The notes under the pieces are model-generated. The model was not told where the DNA came from. It was given only the letters and a program-made list of their open reading frames with translations, and searched no databases. A stretch of DNA of 64,000 nucleotides from Porphyrobacter sp. GTDB taxonomy: Bacteria > Pseudomonadota > Alphaproteobacteria > Sphingomonadales > Sphingomonadaceae. The stretch's first letter is position 1. Each line of letters starts with the position of its first letter. Below are positions 8,772 through 17,096 of the stretch, in pieces. The DNA is taken from contig WGLN01000011.1 of assembly GCA_016125555.1 (NCBI GenBank), positions 1 to 64,000 of the forward strand, given 5' to 3'. The position numbers and the translations under genes are program-made.

Positions 8772-8916
8772 TTGTATGGTCTCCGTTCTGGTCAGGCGCA
8801 GGCGGACCTTCGGCCCTGGTCTGCCCGGGGCCGGGCCCGCGAAGTGCCGGGTTTCGGTTGAATTGGGATTGACGGGGGACACAGCCGCGTCCCCGCTGTG
8901 GGTTCTGCCGGAGCAG

Positions 8917-9459
8917 TCAGCCGGCTTTCGGAGCGAAGGTCGTGACGATCACGCCATTGGCGATGCGTTTGGCCGACGCGCAGTCCAGGTCGACCGCGAG
9001 GCCCTCGTCGAAAAGTTTCTGTCCCTCGCCGCGGACAACGGGGTAGATCAGGAGATTGATCTGGTCGACCAGTCCTGCCGCGATCATCGCCCGTGCCAGT
9101 GTGCCGCTGCCATGGATGGCGACGTCACCTTCTTGATCGGTCTTGATCCGCTTTACTGCCTCGACAAGGTCGCCTTCGACATGATGGGAGTTGTTCCAGC
9201 CCAGATCGGGCGACCCGGACGACACCACGTATTTGGGCATGGTGTTGAACTTATCCGAATAGGGATCGCCGCCGCGCTGCGGCCAAGCCTCGGCGAAGCC
9301 ATCATAAGTCACCCGGCCCAGCAACAGGGCGCTCGACCGTTCAAGTTCTTTGCTCTTGAATGCGGCCGCCTCATCGCTCCAGAATGACAGGGACCAGAGC
9401 TGCGGCTCTTCGATCACACCGTCGAGGGTCATGAATTCGGTGACAACAAGTTTTCCCAT
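8917..9459 (-). CDS. dihydrofolate-reductase-fold protein (RibD C-terminal domain family)
   Basis: The 180-residue protein opens with MGKLVVTEFMTLDGVIEEP and contains LLLGRVTYDGFAEAWP and DVAIHGSGTLARAMIAAGLVD. This is the stand-alone RibD-C/YyaP-like reductase family, not the biosynthetic FolA or bifunctional RibD. It binds NADPH; the reaction is unknown for most members. The start at 9459 has GGAG 9-12 bases upstream. The AraC-type gene at 9538 lies directly upstream on the same strand, and such reductases are frequently found beside a regulator, so it may be its target. Confidence 0.85.
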   Translation of the reverse strand: MGKLVVTEFMTLDGVIEEPQLWSLSFWSDEAAAFKSKELERSSALLLGRVTYDGFAEAWPQRGGDPYSDKFNTMPKYVVSSGSPDLGWNNSHHVEGDLVEAVKRIKTDQEGDVAIHGSGTLARAMIAAGLVDQINLLIYPVVRGEGQKLFDEGLAVDLDCASAKRIANGVIVTTFAPKAG

Positions 9460-9537
9460 TTCCGTTCTCCGTTGTTGAATGGATGGCCGAGTGGTATCGG
9501 CTTGCAGGGGCAAGCGTATTGAAAAAAACCGACAGCC

Positions 9538-10239
9538 TCATTGCCTCGGTCTGGCCCTGTTGCCCGTCCTTATCTGAAGCGGCGTCTGCCCAAGGAACCT
9601 TCGCAGCGATCGGGTGAGGTGAGCTTGATCCGAGAGCCCCTCTGCATCGACGACATCGAGAATGGGCACCCCGTTCCTGAGCAGTTGTGCCGCACGTTCA
9701 GCCCTTTCGATCTGTCGCAGTTCGCCCGGCGTCAATCCTGTAGCCCGCAGCATCCGCCGCTGCACTGTCCGTTCGGACACGTCCTGGTACCTGCGCGCGA
9801 TGACGTCCTGAACTAGCGGATCTGCGACCAGCACCTCCCTGGCTGCGAGGTGGCGCGCAAAGACATCGGCATTCTCGAATGTCGGAATTTCGAACCGTTC
9901 GTTGCCCAGCCAGAACGCCTTTTCGTCCTGAACCGGGAGGAGCTTCGCGCCATCTGCGAGCCCGGCCAAGTCTGCACTTGGCATGAAGGTGCCAAGCTCG
10001 AACTGGACCCCGAAGAAGTCTGCATCGCGAGGAATATCGGCGACGCTCGCACGGCTTTCGGGGCCGCGCAGGACCACGTTCAACCCGGAGGGATCGCGCG
10101 TGAAGACAAGTTCCCAATGCGGGACCGCAACGGAGATGAACTGCTCTGCCGGTGTGCTGCTTGTGCGCCAGATGCGACGTACGAAGGGTTGTGCGACCTC
10201 GTGGTTGTCGAACGGAAAAATCGCGTCTGCCCAATCCAT
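9538..10239 (-). CDS. AraC family transcriptional regulator
   Basis: The 233-residue protein has an unassigned N-terminal sensor part (residues 1-130) and a C-terminal double helix-turn-helix. The latter is readable in YQDVSERTVQRRMLRATGLTPGELRQIERAERAAQLL and SDQAHLTRSLRRFLGQTPLQI, the usual AraC signature. ATG 10239 is used, with a weak AAGGCGAG upstream. It lies 78 bases upstream of the DHFR-like gene on the same strand and probably controls it. The TetR gene ends 60 bases further upstream, so all three could be read from the promoter at 10916. Confidence 0.85.
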   Translation of the reverse strand: MDWADAIFPFDNHEVAQPFVRRIWRTSSTPAEQFISVAVPHWELVFTRDPSGLNVVLRGPESRASVADIPRDADFFGVQFELGTFMPSADLAGLADGAKLLPVQDEKAFWLGNERFEIPTFENADVFARHLAAREVLVADPLVQDVIARRYQDVSERTVQRRMLRATGLTPGELRQIERAERAAQLLRNGVPILDVVDAEGLSDQAHLTRSLRRFLGQTPLQIRTGNRARPRQ

Positions 10240-10299
10240 AGCGTTCTCGCCTTCCGGGTCATGCGTGCTGCGCTGAGTCCTATGACCCCACTGTCCATC

Positions 10300-10890
10300 T
10301 CACCCGATCACGGATTTGCCGAGCATGTCGAAACAGGTTCTGATCAGATCTTTCTGCCACGTTCGGACGGCCAGGATGTCTTCGCCGGCCTCGATCTTCG
10401 AAATGCCGCTGCGCCAGGCGAGGCGCCACAGCCCGCTGGCGGTTGCGGCGATGATGCGCGCGTCCATCTCGCCGTAGCGAGGCGCAAGTCTTTCCCCGAT
10501 GAGCGTCTCCATCCGGTCCATCAGTTTCAGCACGCGCGCCTGCAACGCTGGCGACGACTGAAGCAACGCCCAGAAGCCGGGGGCGCCCTGAACTGCGCCG
10601 AGAAGAGGGTTTCCCTCTGAGGCCAGCATCGTCAGCCTTTCCCCCAATACATGGATCGGATCGGGCTGGCGCAGGGCCTCATCTAGCACTTGCAGCATGT
10701 CAGGTTCGCGATCAAAGACGAGGTCTTCCTTGTGCTGGAAGTGGTTGAAGACTGTCGTGCGCGCGACATCGGCGGCCTTCGCGATGTCGTCCATAGAGAC
10801 GGCATCAAACCCGTGCGTCACAAAAAGCCGCATCGCTGCGTCGGAGATCGCCTTACGTGTCTTCGCCTTGTGTATGTCGCGCCTGCCCAT
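10300..10890 (-). CDS. TetR family transcriptional regulator
   Basis: The 196-residue protein has the N-terminal TetR helix-turn-helix (AAMRLFVTHGFDAVSMDDIAKAADVARTTVFNHF) and an all-helical ligand domain. The frame stays open up to 10959, but an in-frame ATG at 10932 would lie inside the operator/promoter at 10916-10951. The ATG at 10890 (MGRRDIHKAK) is therefore the likely start. It is divergent from the alpha/beta hydrolase at 10987 and most likely represses both that gene and itself. The inducer is unknown. Confidence 0.87.
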   Translation of the reverse strand: MGRRDIHKAKTRKAISDAAMRLFVTHGFDAVSMDDIAKAADVARTTVFNHFQHKEDLVFDREPDMLQVLDEALRQPDPIHVLGERLTMLASEGNPLLGAVQGAPGFWALLQSSPALQARVLKLMDRMETLIGERLAPRYGEMDARIIAATASGLWRLAWRSGISKIEAGEDILAVRTWQKDLIRTCFDMLGKSVIG

Positions 10891-10915
10891 GCGTCCAATC
10901 CGTCTTGTTGCGCAA

Positions 10916-10951
10916 AATATACTTGAGTCCATGATTGTACTCAAGTACAGA
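10916..10951. promoter_or_regulatory. two overlapping divergent promoters around a TetR operator palindrome
   Basis: An exact inverted repeat TACTTGAGT (10920-10928) / ACTCAAGTA (10939-10947) with a 10-base spacer lies between the divergent tetR and hydrolase genes. Each arm also forms the -35 element of one promoter. Plus strand: TTGAGT (10923-10928), 17 bases, TACAGA (10946-10951). Minus strand: TTGAGT (10939-10944), 17 bases, TATATT (10916-10921). A dimer bound here would block both promoters at once. This symmetric layout also argues for the tetR start at 10890. Confidence 0.7.
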
Positions 10952-10986
10952 AATTTCATTGAGTCGTCGATTTACCGAGGATGCGC

Positions 10987-11850
10987 ATGTCGTTTGTCGC
11001 CAGGTCGTTGACAAGGCCGGACGGAGTTCGGTTGGGATGGGAACAATGGGGATCCGGCACACCTGTCATGATCCTGCACGGCGGCGGCCGGTCCGCATTG
11101 CGCTACCGCAAGCTGGCTGAGCTGCTGGCCGACCGCTTCACTGTCATTGTCCCTGATCGGCGCGGGCGTGGGCGAACGCCAGCCCCGGCCGTCTCCGATC
11201 CGGCTCTGTTGATCGACGATGTCCGGCAGGTGATGGCAGCGACGGGATGCCGGCGCGTTTTCGGTCATAGCGGGGGTGCGGTGCTGGCCCTCGACGTGGC
11301 GCGCGCCTTGCCGATTGCGGAGCTGGCAGTCTACGAACCGCCCATGCTGGGCGATATTCCGATCTCGTTCGACTGGCTGCCGGACCTGCGACGGGAGGTT
11401 GAAAGGCGGCGGCCGGGCCGGGCTTTGCTGATTGTCGCGAAGGGTTTGAGACTTCCATTGCCAAAACTGCCGGCCGGTCTGCTGGTGGCGGCTGGCTGGC
11501 TGACGGGCCTCACCCGTGGCGCCTCCGGCGCGGCACTGCTGGAGGAATACGGGGCGCTCCACGAGGACGTAATCGCGCTGTCGGGGCGGAAGGCCGCCGA
11601 ATACGCGGGCCTGCGCACACGGACCCTTCTGATCTCGGGCGGCGCAAGTGCGGCCTATCTGACCGGTTCGGTCGACCTGCTGGAGGCCCGGATCTCCGGA
11701 GCCCGTCGTGCGGTCCTTGACAGGCAGGGCCACAATGCGCCGGACGTCACGGCGCCGGAAGAGGTGGCCGCCTTGTTGAAGGGGTTTTTTGACCAACGAC
11801 TGACACAGGACATCGCCGAAGTTGAGCGGCGCAGGGCTCTTTGCGCCTAA
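10987..11850 (+). CDS. alpha/beta hydrolase under TetR control
   Basis: The 287-residue cytoplasmic protein has the HGGGRSALRY oxyanion loop, PDRRGRGRT, the nucleophile elbow GHSGGAV and a C-terminal His in QGHNAPD, all typical of the alpha/beta hydrolase family. ATG 10987 is preferred over 10981 because the GAGG at 10977-10980 leaves a workable 6-base spacing only for the later codon. It is divergent from tetR and shares the palindromic control region. A detoxifying esterase or lactonase is plausible; the substrate is unknown. Confidence 0.82.
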   Translation: MSFVARSLTRPDGVRLGWEQWGSGTPVMILHGGGRSALRYRKLAELLADRFTVIVPDRRGRGRTPAPAVSDPALLIDDVRQVMAATGCRRVFGHSGGAVLALDVARALPIAELAVYEPPMLGDIPISFDWLPDLRREVERRRPGRALLIVAKGLRLPLPKLPAGLLVAAGWLTGLTRGASGAALLEEYGALHEDVIALSGRKAAEYAGLRTRTLLISGGASAAYLTGSVDLLEARISGARRAVLDRQGHNAPDVTAPEEVAALLKGFFDQRLTQDIAEVERRRALCA

Positions 11851-11957
11851 CAGCTGATTGCGAAGTGTCGCGACAAGCGGTAGGCCCATGTCGCTGCGGT
11901 GGGCGAAGATAGCCCGGAAGACAGTGGTCCGGTCCATGCCGCATCTTGCTTTGGTTT

Positions 11958-12263
11958 TCATGCACCAGCTTCGAAGGCCAGATGCAGCAGAAACCTCATG
12001 TCATCCGTTTGTGCCGTCGCCAGCTCCATCGTTGTCCAGCCGCGGTCGCCCCACTTGTTGGGGACACGGCGAAGCAGGTGCGGAAACTGGTCGATCAGGT
12101 CGGACTGGCATTCCGCCGGCAAAAGCAGGTTTGCCGTACGACCATCGGCCGCGAGGGTGGCGAAGATCTTGCGCCTGCGATAGGCCCGCCGGTCGAAATG
12201 CGCCGCCTCGCTCACGCCCGAGAGCGCGAGAGCGGCAGTGCGGAACGTATCGTCAGTCACCAT
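11958..12263 (-). CDS. MmcQ/YjbR family protein
   Basis: The 101-residue protein matches the MmcQ/YjbR fold: a start of the type TFRTAALALSGVSEAAHFDRRAYRRRKIFATL, then LLLPAECQSDLIDQFP and a late WTTMELATAQTDDMRFLLHLAFE. It is called DNA-binding-like by fold, but the function of the family is not established. ATG 12263 overlaps the end of the SnoaL-like gene by 11 bases, making it the third gene of the VOC / SnoaL / YjbR operon. Confidence 0.8.
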   Translation of the reverse strand: MVTDDTFRTAALALSGVSEAAHFDRRAYRRRKIFATLAADGRTANLLLPAECQSDLIDQFPHLLRRVPNKWGDRGWTTMELATAQTDDMRFLLHLAFEAGA

Positions 12264-12654
12264 CGACCCAGGCTTCCGGTACCGGGGCAACGGGGGTCAA
12301 CTGCGTCAATTCGCATCTCCAGGCCCCGTCCACCCGCCGATAAATGTCGCAGACCCATTCGTCCGCGGCGATTGGGGCATCACGATACCAGCCGGTGCTG
12401 GTACCCCGGCCGATGGCCACCGCGAGGTCACCCCAGACCCGGACCAGGTGCGTCTGCTTGGACATGGACCTGTGCCCCAGCACGCCGCCTTCGATCAGCG
12501 ACAACAGGTGCGCGCCCGGCACCGGCCCACGTTCCGGCGTCACAAGGGTCCAGTCGACAGTGATGCATCGCCGGATCTGCTCCACATCGTTGCTGACCAT
12601 TGCCGCGTTGAAGGCCTCCTCGGCTGCCTCGATATCGGCTTCATCGCCTCTCAT
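12253..12654 (-). CDS. SnoaL/DUF4440-like (NTF2 fold) protein
   Basis: The 133-residue protein has the NTF2-like layout: an opening helix EAAEEAFNAAMVSNDVEQIRRCI, then DWTLVTPERGPVPGAHLLSLIEGG and the closing strands WVCDIYRRVDGAWRCELTQLTPV. It is a small binding or enzymatic fold with no assigned substrate. ATGA overlap (12651-12654) joins it to the upstream VOC gene, and it overlaps YjbR downstream, so the three are translated together. Confidence 0.78.
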   Translation of the reverse strand: MRGDEADIEAAEEAFNAAMVSNDVEQIRRCITVDWTLVTPERGPVPGAHLLSLIEGGVLGHRSMSKQTHLVRVWGDLAVAIGRGTSTGWYRDAPIAADEWVCDIYRRVDGAWRCELTQLTPVAPVPEAWVDGD

Positions 12655-13085
12655 GCGCCTGTCTCCGCGTCCCAGCGGGCCTGCATCTCGGCAGGCGAGA
12701 GATCTTCAATCGTCTGCGACAGCATCCAGCGATGCCCGAACGGGTCCAGAAGCAGCGCGGTGCGCTCACCAAAGCTCTGGTCAGCGGGCGCGCGCAGGAT
12801 CATGGCTCCGGCCTTTGCGGCGCGGGCGGCATCGGCATCGACGTTGCCGGTTGCCAGGTGCAAGGTTACCGGGCTGCCGCCCAGGGTGTCGGGGCCGACC
12901 GCACCGAAGTCGGGGTATTCGTCGGCGAGCATGAACCGTGCGTCGCCGATGGCGAGTTCGGCGTGGCCGATCCGGCCATTCGAAGGATCGTTCATGCGAA
13001 ACTGTTCCACCACCCCGAAGGCTTCGGTGTAGAAGGCGATGGCCTCGGCGGCACCGTTGACGACGAGGTAGGGGATAAGGGGCAT
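12651..13085 (-). CDS. VOC family protein (PhnB-like)
   Basis: The 144-residue protein has the PhnB-like VOC pattern: MPLIPYLVVNGAAEAIAFYTEAFG, GHAELAIGDARFMLADE, and DPFGHRWMLSQTIEDLSPAEM at the end. The ATG at 13085 has AAGGAG seven bases upstream, so the longer frame from 13109 is rejected. It is the first gene of a three-gene operon divergent from the tetR gene at 13136. It is similar in length and ending to the VOC protein at 2137, and the two may be paralogues. Confidence 0.84.
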   Translation of the reverse strand: MPLIPYLVVNGAAEAIAFYTEAFGVVEQFRMNDPSNGRIGHAELAIGDARFMLADEYPDFGAVGPDTLGGSPVTLHLATGNVDADAARAAKAGAMILRAPADQSFGERTALLLDPFGHRWMLSQTIEDLSPAEMQARWDAETGA

Positions 13086-13113
13086 GACTTGGCTCCTTGC
13101 GTTGCTCATATAA

Positions 13114-13131
13114 TTACGTTACGAACCGTAA
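13114..13131. promoter_or_regulatory. TetR operator candidate TTACGAACCGTAA with extra TTACG half site
   Basis: Between the divergent VOC operon (start 13085) and tetR (start 13136), the sequence TTACG-AAC-CGTAA at 13119-13131 is a perfect palindrome with a 3-base centre. A further TTACG abuts it at 13114-13118. It ends four bases before the tetR ATG, so a bound repressor would cover the tetR start and the VOC upstream region. tetR has no visible Shine-Dalgarno site, so it may be leaderless. Confidence 0.55.
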
Positions 13132-13135
13132 AATA

Positions 13136-13720
13136 ATGAGTCAAGATGCCATCTCCCCACCTCGCCGTGGCCGGCCCCCCAGCAAGGCCGCCCGGCGCAA
13201 GGCCCTTGCCGCCGCGCAAGATATCCTTGCCACGAAGGGCTTCGGCCGCGTCACGGTCGAGGCCGTTGCTGCCCGCTCGGGGGTCGGCAAGCCCACGATA
13301 TACCGGAACTGGGCCAATGCGGGCGAGTTGGTGATGGAGGCATTGATGGGCGACCTGCCCGACAACACGTCCTCGCCTGACGGCCGCCTGGCCGAGTCCT
13401 TGCGCGGACAGGTCGACCGGCTGGTCGCCGCCTTCGCCACGACGCGTGGAAGGCAGATAACGCGCGCGCTCGCCGCCTCCGACCCCGAAAGCGAGATGAC
13501 CAAGGCGTTCCGCCACCGGGTGATCCTGTCAAGCCGCGAACATGGCCGGGCATTGATCGCGGCGGCGGTGGGAAGGGGGGAGATCGACCCGCCGGAGGAT
13601 ATCGAGGTCATCCTCGACATGATCTACGCGCCGCTCTTCTACCGGCTTCTGGTGGGGCACCTGCCGATCGACGCGGATTTCGCCGAGGGGCTTATCCGGC
13701 AGGTGAAACGGCTATTGTAA
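13136..13720 (+). CDS. TetR family transcriptional regulator
   Basis: The 194-residue protein starts with a basic arm (SPPRRGRPPSKAARRKAL) and the TetR helix-turn-helix (AAQDILATKGFGRVTVEAVAARSGVGKPTIYRNW). The C-terminal part resembles the TetR_C11-like type, with a closing AEGLIRQVKRLL. ATG 13136 is the natural start; an upstream TTG at 13097 would run through the operator. It is divergent from the VOC/SnoaL/YjbR operon and probably represses it. Confidence 0.87.
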   Translation: MSQDAISPPRRGRPPSKAARRKALAAAQDILATKGFGRVTVEAVAARSGVGKPTIYRNWANAGELVMEALMGDLPDNTSSPDGRLAESLRGQVDRLVAAFATTRGRQITRALAASDPESEMTKAFRHRVILSSREHGRALIAAAVGRGEIDPPEDIEVILDMIYAPLFYRLLVGHLPIDADFAEGLIRQVKRLL

Positions 13721-13886
13721 AGGCGTGCCGCAGGAATTGGACGCGGGGTTCTTCTTGGAGAACGTTGGATGCCAGGCCCATCCCCTCCGCCACCCACTCA
13801 TCCTCCCGCCCGCACCTGTGTCTTCCGACAGCGAGCGGGCGCCGCGCGGGGTCAGGCGAGGCGGAAATTGACCTTCGCGCGCCCGT

Positions 13887-14630
13887 TCACGGACGTGTTG
13901 CGGCAAGTTCCTCGGACAGCTCGAGGATCAATCCGGCGAGGCCTGCGGGGTCGGTCTGCGCCGCCGCGTGTCCGGCATCGATGTCGCGCACCGCGCGCAC
14001 CCCCGCGCGGGCATTCATGCGCGCCTGGAACTGCGGGCTGATCACGTTGTCGCGCAAGGTGCGGATGCACGCCTTGGCGATCCCGCCGAAGCGCGCGTCG
14101 CTGAGCGCGACCTGCTCTCCCATCGGGCCGAGCGGTTCTCGCAACAGGCGCCGCGCAATCTCATCCGCCCGCGCCGGATCGGCATCATTGGCGAACAGCA
14201 TCGCCCGGTCGCCTTCGAGGATCTCGGCATAGGACCAGTCGGGCGCGGGAATGAAGTTGTCCTGGTTCACCTTGCTCGCGGGGTCTTCGGTGCTGAGCGA
14301 GCGCATGGATTCGCCGTCGCGCGGCAGATAGGCGGCCACATAGACAAGGCCGCGCAGGGCATCCGGGATGGCTTCGGCGACAAGCGAGATCGTCATGCCC
14401 CCGAAACTGTGACCCACCAGCACGACGTCGCCGCCTTGCGCCTCGACCGCGGCGCGCACCGCGGCCGCGTAATCGGAAAGCGAAGGCAGCAGGTCCGCCG
14501 GGCCTTGCGCGTTGCGCCCCGGCAGATCGACCGCGTGCGCGCTATGGCCGGCGCGCTCCAGTTCCGCGACCACGCCGCGCCACGCAGCCGCAGACTGGAA
14601 TGCCCCATGCACGATCACGAACTTCGCCAT
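13887..14630 (-). CDS. alpha/beta hydrolase, small cytoplasmic (hydroxynitrile-lyase/MES-like)
   Basis: The 247-residue protein opens directly with the first strand and oxyanion loop (MAKFVIVHGAFQSAAAWRGV), then DLPGRN, the nucleophile elbow GHSFGGMTI and the late DIDAGHAAAQTD with the His. This compact layout fits the esterase group related to plant methylesterases and hydroxynitrile lyases. GGAGG lies before the ATG. It is the third gene, 28 bases after the DJ-1-like gene, of a LysR-linked operon. The substrate is unknown. Confidence 0.82.
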   Translation of the reverse strand: MAKFVIVHGAFQSAAAWRGVVAELERAGHSAHAVDLPGRNAQGPADLLPSLSDYAAAVRAAVEAQGGDVVLVGHSFGGMTISLVAEAIPDALRGLVYVAAYLPRDGESMRSLSTEDPASKVNQDNFIPAPDWSYAEILEGDRAMLFANDADPARADEIARRLLREPLGPMGEQVALSDARFGGIAKACIRTLRDNVISPQFQARMNARAGVRAVRDIDAGHAAAQTDPAGLAGLILELSEELAATRP

Positions 14631-14658
14631 TCTTCCGCCTCCCTGCTTCCACGAGGTG

Positions 14659-15429
14659 TCATTCGCCGAGCGCGCGGATCACTTCCGCAGCCGTTTCGGC
14701 GCCCGAAAAGTTCTGCTGCCCGGTCACCAGATTTCCGTCGCGCACCGCAAAGCCGCGCCACAGCCCGGCCTGGATGTAGTTCGCGCCGAGCGCCTTCAGT
14801 TCGTCCTCGATGCGCCAGGGCATCACGTGCCTGTCGCGCGGCAGCGCGCCCATCGCCCACACCGCTTCGTCGGCGAAATCCTCCTCGACATTGGCGAAGC
14901 CGGTGACGGTCTTGCCGCGCACCAGGGGCTGGCCGTCGGACAGCGTCGCGTAGCGGAGGATCGCGGTGCCGTGACACAGCGCGGCGGCGATCTTGCCGGC
15001 TTCGTAGAAGGCGACGAAGGCTTCCTGCAGCCCGGTGGCCTCGGCGAAGGTGAACATCGGCGCCTGTCCGCCGGCGACGACGATCGCGTCGAACCGCTCG
15101 GGATCGAGCGCGCTGACGGGCTGCGTATCCTCGATCAGCGCCAGCAAGGCCGGGGTGGCGATGAAGCCCATCGAGATGAGGTCGCTCGAGGAATAGCCCG
15201 AGGGGTCGCGCGGGTCGCTCATCGCGTCGGCCTCGCACCTGCCCCCTTGCGGACTGAAGATCTCGACCTCGTAACCGGCCTCGGTGAAGGCCAGCCAGGG
15301 GTGGGTCAGCTCGCTCCACCAGAAGCCGACAGGCCAGCCGGTGGTGGTGGAAACCGCCGGGTTGGCGATCACCAGCGCGATGCGCCTGGGCCTCGCCGGG
15401 TTGACCGGATTGCGGTTCTTGAGACTCAT
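14659..15429 (-). CDS. DJ-1/PfpI family protein (type 1 glutamine amidotransferase-like)
   Basis: The 256-residue protein has the DJ-1/PfpI fold. IALVIANPAVSTTTGWPVGFWWSEL resembles the HchA branch, with FDAIVVAGGQAPMFTF and the nucleophile Cys152 in AALCHGTAIL. A Glu early in the protein (WWSELTHPW) could complete the site. HchA-like members are glyoxalase III or chaperone-type enzymes; the activity here is open. It overlaps the reductase gene by ATGA (15426-15429). Confidence 0.85.
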   Translation of the reverse strand: MSLKNRNPVNPARPRRIALVIANPAVSTTTGWPVGFWWSELTHPWLAFTEAGYEVEIFSPQGGRCEADAMSDPRDPSGYSSSDLISMGFIATPALLALIEDTQPVSALDPERFDAIVVAGGQAPMFTFAEATGLQEAFVAFYEAGKIAAALCHGTAILRYATLSDGQPLVRGKTVTGFANVEEDFADEAVWAMGALPRDRHVMPWRIEDELKALGANYIQAGLWRGFAVRDGNLVTGQQNFSGAETAAEVIRALGE

Positions 15430-16037
15430 GATGGCTCCTTGCGGGTGAGAGCGAAGGCGAAATCGGGCCCCCGGCCATCGATGCGGGCCAGCTTGATCCA
15501 GATCATCGCGAGCGGCTCGAGCAGGCGGGCTTCGCGCAAGCCGCCAAGTTCGACCGGATCGAACCCCATGGCGCCCGCCAGCGCCGCGACGATCGCGTTC
15601 GCCTCGGGATCGTCTCCGGCGATCAGCATGACCGGCGGGACGGGCAGCCGGGCCGGGTCGGCAAGATTCTCGAAACCGGTCTGGTTGAACGCCTTGACCA
15701 GCCTGACGTGCGGAGCGGCGGCAGCGATGGTTTCGGCGACCGACCGTCCGAAGCCCAGCGCCAGTTCGAGCCGGCCCGACTCCATCGTCAGCGGGTTGGT
15801 CGCATCGACCACGATCCGGCCGGCGAAAGCCGGATCCGAAAGGACATCACCGGCGGCGGAATAGGGGATCGCGAGAATGACGACATCGGCCGCGGCAACC
15901 GCCTCGGAGATGGGCATTTGCCGCGCATCCTGCCTCGCCGGTTCGCGGACCCCGAACACCGCTGTGTGTCCCGAGCGGTCGACGGACCTCGCGAGTGCGC
16001 GCCCGACCTGCCCGTCTCCGATGATCGCCACCTGCAT
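15426..16037 (-). CDS. NADPH-dependent F420-reductase-like / coenzyme-binding oxidoreductase
   Basis: The 203-residue protein begins with a Rossmann motif (MQVAIIGDGQVGRALARSVDRSGH). It continues with VFGVREP, VVILAIPYSA, VVDATNPLT and LVKAFNQTGFENL, the pattern of the FNO/YbfF-like NADP oxidoreductase family. F420 need not be the partner, since most proteobacterial members are uncharacterised. ATG 16037 has AAAGGAG eight bases upstream. It is the first gene of the operon, divergent from the LysR gene. Confidence 0.8.
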   Translation of the reverse strand: MQVAIIGDGQVGRALARSVDRSGHTAVFGVREPARQDARQMPISEAVAAADVVILAIPYSAAGDVLSDPAFAGRIVVDATNPLTMESGRLELALGFGRSVAETIAAAAPHVRLVKAFNQTGFENLADPARLPVPPVMLIAGDDPEANAIVAALAGAMGFDPVELGGLREARLLEPLAMIWIKLARIDGRGPDFAFALTRKEPS

Positions 16038-16127
16038 GAACCGCGCTCCTTTGTGCCGAACCTTTGCGGGAAGGGGGACGCGTCTGATATAAGCTGCGCA
16101 AATAACAGGTGGGAGTGAAATGAATTC

Positions 16128-17042
16128 ATGCTCGATATCGATCCTGCTCAACTGCGACGGCTCGACATCAATCTGCTGCTGGTGTTCGACGAGATCTACG
16201 CGACCGGGAAATTCACCGCGGCGGCGAAGCGGCTGGGCCTGACCCAGTCGGCCATCAGTCACGCGGTGAAGCGGCTTCGCGAAATCTTCGGGGACGAGCT
16301 GTTCGTGCGCCTGCCGCACGGGGTCCAGCCGACGCCACGGGCGCACGAATTGCGGCCGAAGCTCGCAAATGCGCTAGCCCTGATCCGCGATGCGGTCAGC
16401 CCGCCGCGCTTCGATCCCCTGAGCGACGCGCGCGTCTTTCGCATCGGCGCAACGGACAACCAGATCGCGCTGTTCGCCGGGGCGCTCACCGCGCGAGGCG
16501 GCGGGCGGATCGGGTTCGAGTTCCGGCCGATCATCCGGCAGCAGGCGCTCGAGGCGCTGCAACTGGGCGAGATCGACCTGACGCTCGGGTTCCTGTGGAA
16601 GCGGCACCCGCAATGCGAGATCGTCGATCTGTACGGCGAAACCTATGCGGTCCTCGCGCGTGCCGGCCACCCCGCCTTCGGCCCCGACGGCATCACGATC
16701 GAGGATTACGTCGCCTACGAACACGTGCTGATCGCGCCCGGCGGCGGGATGCACGGCGTGGTCGACCAGAGCCTGCAGGCGCAGGGCCGGGTCCGGCGCG
16801 TGGCGCTGTCCGTGCCCAATCCCTTGCCCGCCTTCGCGGCGCTGCGCGATTCGGACCACCTGCTGACCCTCCCGCGAAGGCTCGCCGATCAGTTCGCCCC
16901 GGTGTTCGGCCTCGTCATCGCCGAACCGCCGCTCGCGATCCGGCCGTTCACCGTGCGCATGGGATGGAGCCGCCGGAACGACACCGATCCGGCGAATGCG
17001 TGGCTGCGTGACCAGATACGCCAATGCGTCCACCCCGAGTAG
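16128..17042 (+). CDS. LysR family transcriptional regulator
   Basis: The 304-residue protein has the LysR helix-turn-helix (NLLLVFDEIYATGKFTAAAKRLGLTQSAISHAVKRLREIFGDELF) followed by a PBP2-like ligand-binding domain of the NodD/NahR/LinR branch. A GGGAG precedes the ATG at 16128. It is divergent from the reductase / DJ-1-like / hydrolase operon with a 90-base gap and is its likely activator. No clean T-N11-A box could be settled by eye in that gap. Confidence 0.88.
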   Translation: MLDIDPAQLRRLDINLLLVFDEIYATGKFTAAAKRLGLTQSAISHAVKRLREIFGDELFVRLPHGVQPTPRAHELRPKLANALALIRDAVSPPRFDPLSDARVFRIGATDNQIALFAGALTARGGGRIGFEFRPIIRQQALEALQLGEIDLTLGFLWKRHPQCEIVDLYGETYAVLARAGHPAFGPDGITIEDYVAYEHVLIAPGGGMHGVVDQSLQAQGRVRRVALSVPNPLPAFAALRDSDHLLTLPRRLADQFAPVFGLVIAEPPLAIRPFTVRMGWSRRNDTDPANAWLRDQIRQCVHPE

Positions 17043-17096
17043 CAAGGGCGCGAAACATTGCGGCGTCAGGGTCGCTCCCGAGCCGCCCGCCGTCCT

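Noticed and set aside
11866..11961. minus-strand stretch reading KTKARCGMDRTTVFRAIF and onward, weakly MarR-like
   Set aside because: Only about 30 residues with a loose match. It runs into the antisense of the alpha/beta hydrolase, so it cannot be supported as a gene remnant.
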